A DNA stretch of 64,000 nucleotides from Martinezella tropici. GTDB taxonomy: Bacteria > Pseudomonadota > Alphaproteobacteria > Rhizobiales > Rhizobiaceae. The notes under the pieces are model-generated. The model worked only from the letters and a program-made list of their open reading frames with translations. It was not told the DNA's origin and ran no database searches. A program made the translations under genes and the position numbers. Below, in pieces: positions 1-9,388 of the stretch. Where the stretch lies: NCBI GenBank assembly GCA_000799755.1, contig JUHI01000005.1:1-64000 (forward strand), given 5' to 3'. Positions within the stretch are counted from its first letter, which is position 1, and each line of letters begins with the position of its first letter.

Positions 1-850
1 TGCCGCCGACGTTCGGCCGCCGGAGTGGGCTGAGCGTCGTGCCAATGAAGGTTGCACCGATGGCATTCAGCAGAAATGCATTGCCCGAAGACGGGATGTA
101 GACGGTGACGGTCGAAGTCAGGATCAGGCCGGCGACGGCTGCAATCAAACCGACGAGCACGAAGGTGGCCGCTATATAGGCGGAAGCCGCGATGCCGGAG
201 TAGCGCACGACGCCCGGCTGGATGCCGATCGACAGGACAACGCGGCCGAACCGCGTGCGGGCAAAGACGACCGCGGCAGCCGCGATGATGACGATGGCAG
301 CTGCAAGCGGCACGGGCAGACTTGCGATCGTACCGTGACCAAGAAAACGGAAAGCTTCCGGTACGCCGTTCGGTGGCAGATAGACGGGATTGCCGCCATT
401 GGTCAGCAATTGCTGGACACTGCGGCCGATAAAAAGCGTGCCGAGCGTCGCCAGGAACGGGGAGACGCCGATCACTGATATCAGCAGTGCATTGAACGCG
501 CCAACGAACGCCCCGGCCGCCAATCCGGCCAATGCCGCAATCGCAACCGGCTGCCCGGCAAGCACGAGCGAGACGAAGGCAAAGCTTGCGAAATCCATCG
601 CGGTTCCCACCGAAAGATCGATACCGCCCGAAGCGACGGCGAAGGTCATGGCAATGGAGACGATGGCAAGCAGCGTGAAATTGTTGACCAGGATACTCTG
701 CAGGTTGGCGAGCGTCAGGAATGTCGGCGTGATCAAGGAAAAGACGGCAAATACCGCAACCAGGGCAAAGATCAGGCCGTAGCGCACCAGGCTGCCGGCG
801 ATCAGGCGCGGCAAGCCCATTGCCGCAGGTGTCGGCGTATGAAGCGACAT
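1..850 (-). CDS. ABC sugar transporter permease, RbsC-type, C-terminus cut by window edge
   Basis: Inner-membrane permease of a ribose-type (CUT2) importer. An open frame runs from ATG at 850 leftwards without a stop to base 1 (about 283 codons). The translation has many hydrophobic segments and family landmarks: ASGGIDLSVG after the third membrane segment, SPFLATLGTL in the middle, and GNAFLLNAIGATFIG close to the left edge. RbsC proteins are usually about 320-340 residues, so roughly 40-50 C-terminal residues lie outside the window. It starts only 2 bases after the stop of the upstream permease, so the two are co-transcribed and probably form a heterodimer. The substrate is unknown. Confidence 0.9.
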   Translation of the reverse strand, partial: MSLHTPTPAAMGLPRLIAGSLVRYGLIFALVAVFAVFSLITPTFLTLANLQSILVNNFTLLAIVSIAMTFAVASGGIDLSVGTAMDFASFAFVSLVLAGQPVAIAALAGLAAGAFVGAFNALLISVIGVSPFLATLGTLFIGRSVQQLLTNGGNPVYLPPNGVPEAFRFLGHGTIASLPVPLAAAIVIIAAAAVVFARTRFGRVVLSIGIQPGVVRYSGIAASAYIAATFVLVGLIAAVAGLILTSTVTVYIPSSGNAFLLNAIGATFIGTTLSPLRRPNVGG

Positions 851-852
851 GC

Positions 853-1872
853 TCAGGCCTCCCGCCGGCGCAACAGGGTGGTTGCGGAGACCACGATGAG
901 TATGAGCAGCCCCTGAACGCCGCTGACCAGCGTGCTCGAAATGTTGAGCAGCTGGAAACCGTTGGTGAGGAAGCCGACCAGCAGGGCCGAGAGCAGCGTT
1001 CCGGTGACCGTCGGAACCAGCCGGCGTGAAAAGACCGAGCCGAGTAAAGCGGTGACCACAACGGGCAACAGCATCTCTCCGGAACCCGTCGTGCTGCCGC
1101 TCAGGTAGGAAACCGAGAGGATGCCGGCGATGCCGCCGGATAGGCCGCTCGCGACGAATGCGCCGGCAAGCAGGCGGCGAAGCGGCAGGCCCGCGGCGCG
1201 CGCGGCATCCGGAAACTCGCCAACGGCATAAAGGCGCAGGCCAAGCGGCGTATATTGCACGATCGCCGTTGCGATGGCCGTGAAGCCGATCAGCACATAG
1301 GCAAGGACCGGCATGCCAAAGGAATCCGAGGCCGAAAGCGCCGAGAGGAACGGCGTGGAAGCCGGGAGGACGGTATTCCCCGTCAGCACCAGCTCCAGGC
1401 CGGCAACAACGTTCATGACGGCAAGCGTCGCCAGCAGCGGCACGATGCCGGCATAGACGACGGCAATGGCATTGACCGCGCCGATCAACGTCCCGGTCAG
1501 AATCGACGCCGCAACCGCCGTGGGGTCGCCATAGCCGAGTTGCGTCAGGCTGGCATAGACGGCGGCGCTGAGCCCCATATTGGCGGCAAGCGACAGGTCG
1601 ATGCCGCCAGTGACGACATTGGAGCCGCCGGCAATCAGGACGACCGTCAGCCCGATCGCGAGCACGCCGGAGATGGTGGATTGACCAAGCACATTGCCGA
1701 TATTGCCGATGCTGAGGAAATACGGTGCGGTGAGCGAGAAGACAATCAATATGGCCGCAAAGGCGATCAGCGACCCGAAGCGCAATGCCGCGGCCGCGAT
1801 ATTGCCGGTCGGCCGATGCGGCCGTTCCACGGCTGAAAATGCGGAAGGTGCAAATTCTGCTTCAGCCGACAT
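853..1872 (-). CDS. ABC sugar transporter permease, RbsC-type
   Basis: Second permease of the CUT2 importer, 339 residues from the chosen ATG at 1872. The longer frame up to 1974 lies inside the upstream ATPase gene and its first 34 residues look like out-of-frame coding sequence, so the internal start MSAEAEF is preferred. The protein has about 8-10 hydrophobic segments, the family motif GGIDLSLAANMGL near residue 90, and SVSYLSGSTTGSGEMLLPVV in the later part. Its start overlaps the ATPase stop by 11 bases, which indicates translational coupling. Two distinct permeases in one CUT2 operon is a common rhizobial arrangement. Confidence 0.92.
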   Translation of the reverse strand: MSAEAEFAPSAFSAVERPHRPTGNIAAAALRFGSLIAFAAILIVFSLTAPYFLSIGNIGNVLGQSTISGVLAIGLTVVLIAGGSNVVTGGIDLSLAANMGLSAAVYASLTQLGYGDPTAVAASILTGTLIGAVNAIAVVYAGIVPLLATLAVMNVVAGLELVLTGNTVLPASTPFLSALSASDSFGMPVLAYVLIGFTAIATAIVQYTPLGLRLYAVGEFPDAARAAGLPLRRLLAGAFVASGLSGGIAGILSVSYLSGSTTGSGEMLLPVVVTALLGSVFSRRLVPTVTGTLLSALLVGFLTNGFQLLNISSTLVSGVQGLLILIVVSATTLLRRREA

Positions 1873-3412
1873 GGCGCTGTCCTTCCGATGAACCGGTCGC
1901 TTCGGCCAGCACGGCATCCGCCGTGGTGTCCGACGATATGAATTCCCGCACGATACGGCCACGGAAGAGCACAAGGATGCGATCCGTGATGCCCAAGAGT
2001 TCGGGCAGGTCCGAAGACAAGACTATGACGCCGGCGCCCCGCGCCGCGAGTTCGCCGATGAGCGTATAGATCTCGACCTTTGAGCCGATATCGACGCCGA
2101 CCGTCGGCTCGTCGAGGAGGTAGACCTCGGAATGGCGACTGAGCCATTTGGCAATCGCCACCTTCTGCTGATTGCCGCCCGAAAGCGTGCGCAGCAAGGC
2201 ATCGCGCCCGCTGGTCTTCACCTGCAGCCGCGCAATCAGGGCATCGATTTCGCGCCGTTCGCCCTTGCGATCGAGAAACCCGAAACGCGTGAAGCGACCG
2301 AGGCTGGAAAGGCTCGTATTTTCCGCGACGCTGAGGTCGAGCGCGACGCCGTGGCGGCGCCTGTCTTCGGGGACCAAGGCGATCTTGTGGCCTGCCGCCT
2401 GCGTGGGATTGGCGAGACGGGCAGCCTTGCCACCGATCTCGACACGACCAGAGGCCGGTGTGTCCAGACCGAAGAGAGTGCGGACAAGTTCCTTTGCGCC
2501 GGAACCGAGCAATCCGGTGAGACCTAGTACCTCGCCGCGGCGAAGCATGAAGCTGACATCCCTGTATTTTCCGGGCGCCGTAAGCTGCTCGACCTTGAGG
2601 ATTTCCTCACCGGGCAGGATTTCCGGCTTCGGAAACATTTCCCTGATGTCGCGCTCGACCATCAGTCGCGCGATCGCTGCGGCCGAAGTATCCGCAATCG
2701 GCACGGAAGCGACGTCCAGCCCGTTGCGCAGCACGGTGACGTGATCGCAGAGCTCCTCGATTTCGTTCAGGTAATGCGAGATGTAAATGATCGTCACCCC
2801 TTCGTCGCGCAGGCGGCGGATCAGCCGGAAGAGGATATCGGCTTCGCGACGCACCAATGCGGCCGTCGGCTCGTCGAAGACAAGTACCTTCGGCTGATTG
2901 AGGAGCGCACGGGTGATCTGGACGATCTGCTTTTCGGCAGTTGACAACTCGCCGATCAGGGCGGTGTTCGGCAACCGGATACCGAAATAATCGTTGAGGA
3001 TATCGGATGCGCGGCGCTGCATCAGCCGGCGATCGAGAAATGGCGTGCCCGGAATGCGCGGTTCCCGGCCGAGGAACAGCGTTTCGCCGACGGTGAAGGT
3101 TGGCACCAGCAGCCGGTCCTGATGAATGAAATGGATGCCAAGCTCTTCCGCCAGATGCGGTGTCAGCCTGCCGAATGTTTGCCCTTCGATCTCGATCCGC
3201 CCGTCATCCGGTTGGTGAAGACCGGCAAGCAGCTTGATCAGTGTCGATTTGCCGGCGCCGTTCTGGCCGACGAGGCCATGGATCGTGCCGCGCTTGACGA
3301 TCAGCGAAGCGCCGCCCAGCGCCTGCGCGCCGCCGAAGCGCTTGACGATGCCTTCGAATCGAATGATGTCGTCTTTCGCCGTCACCGGCTGTTTGAAGGA
3401 TATGGCCGTCAT
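1862..3412 (-). CDS. ABC sugar transporter ATP-binding protein, RbsA/MglA-type (two domains)
   Basis: Cytoplasmic ATPase that powers the CUT2 importer, 516 residues. It carries two nucleotide-binding domains. The first has an intact Walker A GQNGAGKST at residues 49-57 and the Walker B region KVLVFDEPTAAL. The second has the degenerate GLLGSGAKE instead of Walker A but keeps LSGGNQQKVAIAKWL and LLDEPTVGVD; this asymmetry is normal for the family. The start at 3412 is chosen because GGAG lies 6 bases before it, while the longer start at 3451 would overlap a 10-bp stem-loop that follows the binding-protein gene. It overlaps the next permease by 11 bases. Confidence 0.93.
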   Translation of the reverse strand: MTAISFKQPVTAKDDIIRFEGIVKRFGGAQALGGASLIVKRGTIHGLVGQNGAGKSTLIKLLAGLHQPDDGRIEIEGQTFGRLTPHLAEELGIHFIHQDRLLVPTFTVGETLFLGREPRIPGTPFLDRRLMQRRASDILNDYFGIRLPNTALIGELSTAEKQIVQITRALLNQPKVLVFDEPTAALVRREADILFRLIRRLRDEGVTIIYISHYLNEIEELCDHVTVLRNGLDVASVPIADTSAAAIARLMVERDIREMFPKPEILPGEEILKVEQLTAPGKYRDVSFMLRRGEVLGLTGLLGSGAKELVRTLFGLDTPASGRVEIGGKAARLANPTQAAGHKIALVPEDRRRHGVALDLSVAENTSLSSLGRFTRFGFLDRKGERREIDALIARLQVKTSGRDALLRTLSGGNQQKVAIAKWLSRHSEVYLLDEPTVGVDIGSKVEIYTLIGELAARGAGVIVLSSDLPELLGITDRILVLFRGRIVREFISSDTTADAVLAEATGSSEGQRHVG

Positions 3413-3435
3413 GTCGGTCTCCGGCGAACAGAGTG

Positions 3436-3465
3436 CGGGCGATCCAGTCATGGCGGGATCGCCCG
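3436..3465 (-). promoter_or_regulatory. Stem-loop downstream of binding-protein gene
   Basis: Perfect 10-bp inverted repeat: CGGGCGATCC at 3436-3445 and GGATCGCCCG at 3456-3465, with a 10-base loop. It lies between the binding-protein stop (3476) and the preferred ATPase start (3412). There is no following T run, so it is more likely an mRNA 3'-end protector or attenuator than a full terminator, keeping the binding protein in excess over ATPase and permeases. Confidence 0.55.
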
Positions 3466-3475
3466 GAGCGGATTA

Positions 3476-4489
3476 TCAGCCGATGCCGAGTTTCTTGGTG
3501 ACTTCGCCGACATTCGCCTTGTTGGCGAGAAGTGCTGGAACGTAGGTCTCGCGCGGCAGCGTCTGGCCGGCAAGGAGCTTGGCGACATTGCGGATGGCGG
3601 TGCGGCCGATTTCTGCCGGCTGTTGGGCAACATCGGCGCCGGCCGGGGATTTCGGGTCGGCGATGAGCTGCAGCACTTCGGGGCTGCCATCGACGCCGTA
3701 GGTGCGGATTTCGGTACGGCCGGCGGCAGCGAGAGCCTGCGTCGCGCCGAGCTGCGGAATATCCCACGCCGACCAGATCGCCTTGATCGACCCCTTTTCC
3801 GGATATTTATTCAAGATTGCGGTGATCTGGGTGAAGGCGTCCTGAACGGTATTCGGGATGACATCGCGCAATTCCGGCTGGAGGATCTTCACCTTCGGGA
3901 AATATTTAACGACATTGACCAACTGGTCGTAGCGGATCGCGCAGGGCGTTACGCCATAGAAGCCGTTGAAGACGATGATATTGCCTTCGCCGCCGATATC
4001 GGAAACGAGCTGCAGCGCCAGGTCCTTGCCGATACCCCAGTTGTCGGAGGTGGTGTTGTTGATCGAATTGGTCGAGCCGACGTCGACGGTCAGGACGGGA
4101 ATGCCGGCATCGCGCGCCTTCTTCAGCCAGGGGTCGATAACGCTCAGCGTGCCGAGGATCTGGACGATCGCATCCGGCTTCTGGGCAATAAGTGTCTGTA
4201 ATTGCGAGACCAGCTTGCCGTCGTTTCGGCCGGCATCGACGGCGATTGGTGTGCCGCCCAGCCGCTTCACCTCGTCGATCTGGGCGTTGTAGGCCTGCAG
4301 GTCGAAAAAGTGGTCGGTTCCGGTCGCGCTGATGGCGATGCGCTTACCTTTCAGCGACAGTTCTTCGTCGGCTGCAAAGGCAGGCTTCTGTCCGATTAGC
4401 GAAGCGCCGGCGACCACGACTCCGGCCGCGGCGGATAATTTTAGCAGATCCCGTCTTCCCAGACCGCTTTCAGACTTTTGGATGCTCAT
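3476..4489 (-). CDS. Sugar ABC transporter substrate-binding protein, RbsB-type, Tat-exported
   Basis: Periplasmic binding protein, 337 residues, first gene of the CUT2 operon. The N-terminus has a twin-arginine signal (GLGRRDLLKLSAAAG) and a cleavage region near QKPAFAADE. The mature part has the Peripla_BP_4 pattern: GKRIAISATGTDHFFDLQAYNAQIDE at the start, KPDAIVQILG in the middle and TYGVDGSPEVLQLI near the end. Tat export implies folding, perhaps with bound ligand or cofactor, before export. The ligand is unknown. The AT-rich region at 4500-4530 just upstream probably holds the operon promoter and operator. Confidence 0.92.
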   Translation of the reverse strand: MSIQKSESGLGRRDLLKLSAAAGVVVAGASLIGQKPAFAADEELSLKGKRIAISATGTDHFFDLQAYNAQIDEVKRLGGTPIAVDAGRNDGKLVSQLQTLIAQKPDAIVQILGTLSVIDPWLKKARDAGIPVLTVDVGSTNSINNTTSDNWGIGKDLALQLVSDIGGEGNIIVFNGFYGVTPCAIRYDQLVNVVKYFPKVKILQPELRDVIPNTVQDAFTQITAILNKYPEKGSIKAIWSAWDIPQLGATQALAAAGRTEIRTYGVDGSPEVLQLIADPKSPAGADVAQQPAEIGRTAIRNVAKLLAGQTLPRETYVPALLANKANVGEVTKKLGIG

Positions 4490-5021
4490 TTCACTCTCCC
4501 AGAATTGAATTTAATCTATAAATTAAGTGGACTAATGAGAAAGAGGAGAAATGAATTTCCAAAAGGACTATCTCAATGGGAAAGAGTGGATGGAGCAACA
4601 GCTCATCCCTGGCTGCCGTTTCCAAAGGCGAACAACTGACGGACTCCCTCTTCACCGTCAATCACGTCGAGTGCCAACTTTGATTGGAACCCGATCCGCG
4701 CTCTGTATGAGCACAAGGGATCACAAGGGTCGCTTCGTAAAGTCCGGATACCTAGCTTTCCCGGACCACGACGATATCGCCCATTTTCTCGGACAAGAGA
4801 CAGCCGCTCGGCGGCGCTATCATCCACCTCGCACTCGGTCATGCTTTCTCTTTTGCCAGCGGCTCCGAGGATTCCGGCGAGAAAGTACTTGCTCAGGAGG
4901 TGATGTCGCAGCCGTTCACAAAAACCACTGCCGGGCGCATGAGAGCCCTTCCAATCCCCAAAGTTCGATGTCTGACCGAGCAAGGTTCCTTCGCAGATTT
5001 GTAAGAAGCGGCCCTAACTCT
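4490..5021. other. Gene-free region upstream of the CUT2 operon
   Basis: No convincing gene is seen here. The stretch 4505-4530 is AT-rich and has the short inverted repeat TTAAT and ATTAA around CTATAA, a possible operator for the minus-strand transporter operon. The open frames at 4551-5042 (plus) and 4603-4983 (minus) have no recognisable family content and look like chance frames in decayed DNA. Confidence 0.4.
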
Positions 5022-5317
5022 TCAAAAAGCCGCTGTCGGTGATGCGGCTTGGAAGTGTTCCCGCAACGTCTCAGTCTCATAGTCATGACGGCCAAGCCGT
5101 CGATCAATCGATCTGGCTGCAGGTTGAAGCCATCGATCGCTCCAGCATGAAACCAGTCCTCGATGTGATCGGCGAGCTGCTCTGGTGTCCCGACAAAACC
5201 AGCATGACCGGATCCAGTATAACGAGTCTGTTTGAGATACTCCCGGACCGTGGGATTGGTTTTGCGGATTTGCGTGATAATCGACTCACGGAACCCAATG
5301 CTTCCATTGGGCTCAGG
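5022..5317 (-). pseudogene. 3' fragment of an FMN-dependent (luciferase-like, NtaA/DszA family) monooxygenase
   Basis: The minus strand encodes a piece matching the C-terminal part of two-component flavin monooxygenases. TRYTGSGHAGFVGTPEQLAD is followed by the family hallmark in which a GTPEQ-AD-I-WF-GA-DGFNL pattern ends just before residue PDRLIDG. The frame then breaks. A second frame gives YETETLREHFQAASPTAAF and a stop at 5022-5024, resembling the usual C-terminal YEG-TLREH-GL ending. The gene therefore lacks its 5' part (about 350 residues) and carries an internal deletion or frameshift around 5110. It is non-functional and marks the start of a decay zone. Confidence 0.65.
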
Positions 5318-5323
5318 TGTCAA

Positions 5324-5492
5324 TCAGCCGCCATGTAGATTTCAATTAGTCACTCCTTGACTTTCAATCAGTCATCACCGTAGTTTCAAACGGTCATCAA
5401 GGGAGTGAAGCTATGCCACTGTATCCAAGGCTCGTTGTTGATTTCCACTGAGAGCTGACCCGACGGGGATGCGGATAAAAAGTTGGACTAAT
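5324..5492. other. IS-flank region with imperfect inverted repeat
   Basis: Short non-coding segment between the monooxygenase fragment and the IS3 transposase fragment. TCACTCCTTGA near 5347 and TCAAGGGAGTGA near 5396 form an imperfect inverted repeat. AAAAAGTTGGAC at 5477-5488 (on the minus strand GTCCAACTTTTT) resembles the terminal sequence of many IS3-group elements and probably marks the right end of that IS. Confidence 0.35.
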
Positions 5493-6032
5493 TTATACAG
5501 TTAGGCCAAGGCTTTCTCGATATTCGACTGGACTGCGTGAGCCCAGTGATAATTTGATGCGCTTTTCATTGTACCATCGGATGTAGGCATCAACCTCGCG
5601 GACAAACTGCTCGATTGTGATGCTCTTCCAGTCTCGCGGGTAGAAGAGTTCCGTTTTCAATCGGCCGAAGAAGCCTTCGCACGCTGCATTATCCTGTGAA
5701 CAGCCCTTGCGGGACATTGAACGAACCAGCTTCGCATCGCTGATCCGAGTGAGCCAGCCGGGCCAGCGATAATGCGCTCCACGATCCGAATGGACGATTG
5801 TTCCGCCTTCGGCATCGGTAACTGTGTTAATAGCGGCGTCCAGCATCGTGTTGACTAGCCCAGCATCAGGTTGCGTTCCAATCGACCAACTGATCACCAT
5901 GCCATCGAAGCAATCTATGATAGGCGAGAGATACACTTTACCGGCTGGGATCTGGAATTCGGTGATGTCCGTGAGCCATTTCTCGTTCGGTGTTTTTGCA
6001 TGGAAGTCGCGGGAAGGAAGCTGCGTATTCAA
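5493..6032 (-). mobile_element. IS3-family transposase (OrfB) C-terminal fragment
   Basis: DDE integrase-type transposase domain, 179 residues from a TTG that is probably not a real start. Catalytic residues are visible: D22 in TDITEF, D83 in HSDRGAHY and E119 in NAACEGFFGRLK, with exactly 35 residues between the last two, the D,D(35)E pattern. The end WYNEKRIKLSLGSRSPVEYR is typical of the IS3 family. The N-terminal helix-turn-helix part and OrfA are missing: the frame upstream of 6032 loses similarity and meets stops near 6095. The element is truncated and unlikely to move on its own. Confidence 0.8.
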
Positions 6033-6253
6033 AGCAATTGAAGATGCGGACCTTCGCTCGCATACATGCCGGCGGCTAGTGTTCCTCTGCCAGCATCATC
6101 GTGAGAACCCATTCGGTAATCTCGGGTTGTCCGGGAAGGTCGATTGGACCCTGACGCCACCACTGGGCCAATCGGCAATTATCCAATTGAGATATAATTA
6201 GCCGGCTAATAACATATAAGTTCTATTGTGGAACTATTTCGCCCGATAGTTGC

Positions 6254-6844
6254 TCAGTTGTGAGGCTTCGGCGGCCCGCAGCAAGGATCCGGCGGTGTCA
6301 CGAATGAAGCGCAACTCGAAAGCGGATCAGTTCCGTCAGGCATGGCCCCTGTGCCGCCAACAAAATACATGAGACAAGCCGTTACATTGTTGGCAGTTGG
6401 GTCCGATGTTGGCGACGCAGTCCATATTGATCGATTGTAACGAGGGCTTGTTGGGGTTGATTGGAATGGCGCGTCGATATCCAGATCGACCGAGAACGGC
6501 CCGGTTGCAGCGCCGTTCGCCTTGAACAAATAATTGCAAGTGCCGGAAGCCGGCTTGGTGATTATCCATTTCCCTTTGGCTTTGTCGAAAGCAGCCTGCA
6601 TGCTCGCTGCACACTTCGAGACGCCCCCATCAGACCCCACCACGTAAGCATTAGAAGTGCATGTGGAAATGGGTAAAGGGCTTGGGAATGTGCAATTTGA
6701 CTGTTGAATTTTCACTATCGGCAAGACCTGCTGGGCTACAGTATTTTGAGCTAGGCTTGAGCCTGCCCCGATCGCTAGAAAAGCGAACGATAGGAAATAG
6801 ACTTCCCCAAGCTTGTGATGGTAGCGCAAGTAAAGCCTCCACAT
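6254..6844 (-). CDS. Hypothetical secreted protein
   Basis: Frame of 196 residues. The N-terminus has a hydrophobic stretch (VYFLSFAFLAIGAGSSLAQ) that looks like a signal peptide, so a periplasmic or extracellular location is likely. The rest contains several cysteines (SNCTFP, ISTCTSN, SKCAAS, GTCNYLF, ACLMY, SSCAS, PCCGPP), suggesting disulfide bonds in the periplasm. No family is recognised. The gene lies between IS remnants with no partner genes, and codon use is less GC-biased than in neighbours, so it may be acquired DNA or a remnant. Existence as a real gene is moderately supported by the signal peptide. Confidence 0.45.
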   Translation of the reverse strand: MWRLYLRYHHKLGEVYFLSFAFLAIGAGSSLAQNTVAQQVLPIVKIQQSNCTFPSPLPISTCTSNAYVVGSDGGVSKCAASMQAAFDKAKGKWIITKPASGTCNYLFKANGAATGPFSVDLDIDAPFQSTPTSPRYNRSIWTASPTSDPTANNVTACLMYFVGGTGAMPDGTDPLSSCASFVTPPDPCCGPPKPHN

Positions 6845-6868
6845 TGGACCGACTGGTTTCGCGGTAGC

Positions 6869-7036
6869 TTAAGACATGCTGTCAGCTTGTGGTAGAAGGC
6901 CCCGTTCGAAAAGTTGCTCGAAGCGGTCTCTTAACATCTTGATCAGTAGCTCGCTTCCGGAAACTCCGTAAGTGTCCGCGAGGATCGCCAACTTCTGTCG
7001 ATCTTCCTCGGTTCCGTAGGCGATGATGCCCTTGTC
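6869..7036 (-). pseudogene. C-terminal fragment of a small ribbon-helix-helix-like protein
   Basis: The minus strand reads GIIAYGTEEDRQKLAILADT, then a VSGSELLIKMLRDRFEQLF segment, and stops at 6869. An in-frame stop lies directly upstream at 7037-7039 and no start codon is present, so the 5' part is lost. The pattern (E/D-rich start, hydrophobic helix, VSGSELL turn, amphipathic helix) resembles plasmid-borne ribbon-helix-helix regulators of about 60-80 residues. It abuts the IS5 pseudogene, which may have interrupted it. The family assignment is tentative. Confidence 0.35.
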
Positions 7037-7092
7037 TCAGCGTTGATGCATGGATCCGAAGCATCGCGGATCTCGATCTTAGATGACGTGGG

Positions 7093-8083
7093 CTACGCTA
7101 CCTTTGACGAGCGGCGAACGGATTTTGGACGTGCACAGCCAAGCATGCGGTTGAGGATGGCGCAGCCGATGGCGGCTTCCGTCTGCTGAGCGTGAGGCGA
7201 TCGAGCCCGCAGACGCCGCCCGATAATGGACTTGTATCGGCCGATGGCGGTCTCGACCAACGCGCTCCGGCCGTAATCGGTGGAGGCTTGCCATTTCATC
7301 CGGCCGTCTCGGCTGATTGCCGCGATATGCTGGTCCCTTTGGCCGGACGGTTGATCTTCGTTCGGTTCGACTGCGTTGACGCGTGGCGGAATGACGATGG
7401 CAGCATCGGCGCTGTGGCCGATGATCGTGTCGTAGGTGGGCTTTCCATCATAGGCGCCATCGGCGGTGAACCGTCCGATTGGACCGTCGATCTGATCGAG
7501 AAGTAGGCCCACCTGTGAGGCATCCCCCGTATCCTGGTCGCTCATCGTGTGGGCGATGATCTCGCCACTATCGGCATCCAGTGCCAGATGCAACTTGCGC
7601 CAACCGCGGCGGGTTTTGGCGCCATGCTTCTCCTCCAGCCACTGACCCGCGCCATAGATCTCAAGACCGCTGCTGTCGACAAGAACATGCACCGGTACGC
7701 TCGGTGGTCTCTGCCGATCCGACCGGCTGTTGGGCGATCGTCACGTCTGCGCCCGTCGGCTGAGCGTGGTATGATCAGGGACGGCGAGCGCCAGCCCCAT
7801 CAATTGCAGCAGCGACCCCAGCAAGCCTTCGGTCTGACGCAGGCGTAGACCGAACACCAGGCCCAGCGTCAAGGCGGTCTCAATCGCGCGATCGGAATAG
7901 CGCGGCTGACCGCCGCGGGTCTTGCGTCGTGGCGCAGCCCAACCAACAAGCGCTTCCGGCGTCAGCCATAGGGGTCAGGCTGCCGCGTTCGCGTAGCCCC
8001 GCCTCATATTCAGGCCAGTTCGTCACCTTGAATTTCATCTTGCCTATACGATGGCGGCGGGAAGAATTGTGTTTGAAAGGCAT
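7093..8083 (-). mobile_element. IS5-family transposase pseudogene (frameshift plus nonsense codon)
   Basis: A full-length transposase of about 330 codons, broken twice. It starts at ATG 8083 with KFKVTNWPEYEAGLRERGSL, then needs a one-base shift near 7972 (an extra C in the CCCC run) to continue as TPEALVGWAAPRRKTRGGQP and LGLVFGLRLRQTEGLLGSL. In that frame a TGA at 7741-7743 replaces a tryptophan (RAQT-stop-RSPN), after which VHVLVDSSGLEIYGAGQWLE to RRLRARSPHAQQTEAAIGCA runs to the stop at 7093. The DDE region is present but the product cannot be made intact. Terminal repeats were not resolved. Confidence 0.85.
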
Positions 8084-8489
8084 GGCTGCGGCAACCGGCT
8101 ATTGAGATTGCAGCCCGCCTAAACCGCGATCACTAAATGATCCGTGCACCAATGCCCCGAAGCGATGGAACAATCGAGACATCGTTCCGTGCACCAGGCG
8201 CCGAGCTACGAAAACAGCGCTTCTCGACGAAGTGGCCCGACCGCTCATATGTTGTAATTTAGTTTTTGTACTGTGCGGCATGAGGCGTAAGATTTCGCTC
8301 CCTTCCGCAAACGCTCCGAACATGATTTTCGGGCACGACATCAACTGCAGGCTAAATGACGTTCGATCCTAGCGCGGGATTTTGAAATCTTCTTGTCATG
8401 CTCCCCAAAATGATCCTCTGCTTTTGATACAAAAGATGCGATGCTCGTGGCAAGGCAAGCCCTTTCAAACGACTTTCTCAAGGATTAAA
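8084..8489. other. Gene-free region between IS5 pseudogene and secreted protein
   Basis: No supported gene, RNA or repeat is seen. Probably holds the outer end of the IS5 element (near 8084-8110) and the promoter for the gene at 8490. The minus-strand frame 8099-8344 has no recognisable content. Confidence 0.35.
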
Positions 8490-8909
8490 ATGCACCGCGT
8501 TCTGCTTTCCGGCCTCATCACCATCTTCACCGCCTCTGCAGCATTCGCCCAGCAAGCAGATCACTATACGGCGATGAGCAACACAGCCATGAGCATCACC
8601 GGTGACGTCTGGCTCGACGATTTCAGTATCAAGTTCGAAAATGGCGAGACGCTCGAATTCTCCGATCTCGTCGCAGATCACTTCAACGCGAATGGCCGCT
8701 TGGTGCCGGCTTCAGTTTATCGTGTCAAAGAACCGGCCGATCCGGAACTGCAAAATGGCAACCAACTCTGCGGCTCGGGCGACGTTACCTTTGTGGCATC
8801 ATGGGCCGATGGATCGGAGACAACGGCCATTGCCGTCTTCACTGGTAAGCAAGCGCCCAGAAGCAGTTCCGAAATGTGCGCGCTGTATACCTATGAGGAT
8901 CCCAAATAG
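8490..8909 (+). CDS. Hypothetical secreted protein with signal peptide
   Basis: 139 residues from ATG at 8490, chosen because AAGGA lies 6 bases upstream and because the translation then begins with a clean signal peptide (MHRVLLSGLITIFTASAAFA, cut before QQADHY). The longer frame from 8382 has an unlikely N-terminus. The mature protein is acidic, about 119 residues, with two cysteines (NQLCGSGD and EMCALYTY) that could form a disulfide, and alternating hydrophobic stretches suggesting a small beta-rich domain. No family is recognised. It stands alone among pseudogenes and IS remnants. Confidence 0.65.
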   Translation: MHRVLLSGLITIFTASAAFAQQADHYTAMSNTAMSITGDVWLDDFSIKFENGETLEFSDLVADHFNANGRLVPASVYRVKEPADPELQNGNQLCGSGDVTFVASWADGSETTAIAVFTGKQAPRSSSEMCALYTYEDPK

Positions 8910-9091
8910 GATTTCTCGGGCAAAGGAATGTGGCGGCTTTTGCAGGAACACCGGCCGTTCTCCGGCGTATCCGATCTCTAATGAAGGCCAACACGGCGCT
9001 TCTTACTCTTCTTGGGCGAGAACGATTGTGCGATCTCTAGACGCAGGCTACGCCGAACTATCCTCGATCGCACTATCGCAAGACCTATAGA

Positions 9092-9388
9092 TTAAAACTC
9101 TTCCCAGGAAGCCGCTGCCGCCGCGCCAGAGCCGGCGAACGCGCCGACGATGCGGCCGGGCTGGAGCGTTTCGTTGCGACGACGGGTCGTGCATGGTTTC
9201 GGCCGTTCTGCAGGTTGAATTCTCCCAGAAGGTCGTTCAGCGCGGTAACCTCCTTGGCGAGGCTATAGCTTGCGGCGGTGGATTCCTCGACCATGGCGGC
9301 GTTCTGTTGCGTCCCCTGGTCGATGCTGTTGACGGCCGTGTTGATCTCCTGCAGGCCGGTCGCCTGTTCGCGGGTACCGGCACCTCAT
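9092..9388 (-). pseudogene. 3' fragment of a methyl-accepting chemotaxis protein
   Basis: The minus strand encodes the end of an MCP signalling domain: REQATGLQEINTAVNSIDQG, TQQNAAMVEESTAAS and SLAKEVTALNDLLGEFNL. A frameshift then occurs in the linker and a different frame ends in SWEEF with the stop at 9092-9094. The WEEF tail is typical of rhizobial MCPs, where such tails help receptor-enzyme docking. The receptor, membrane and HAMP parts and the signalling hairpin are absent, so this is a remnant. The region just right of it (9389-9650) shows no gene. Confidence 0.75.

Noticed and set aside
3122..4201. 359-codon plus-strand open frame
   Set aside because: Spans antisense of the ATPase and binding-protein genes; no recognisable content.
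4603..4983. 126-codon minus-strand frame in the gene-free region
   Set aside because: No family resemblance, no ribosome site and located in decayed DNA.
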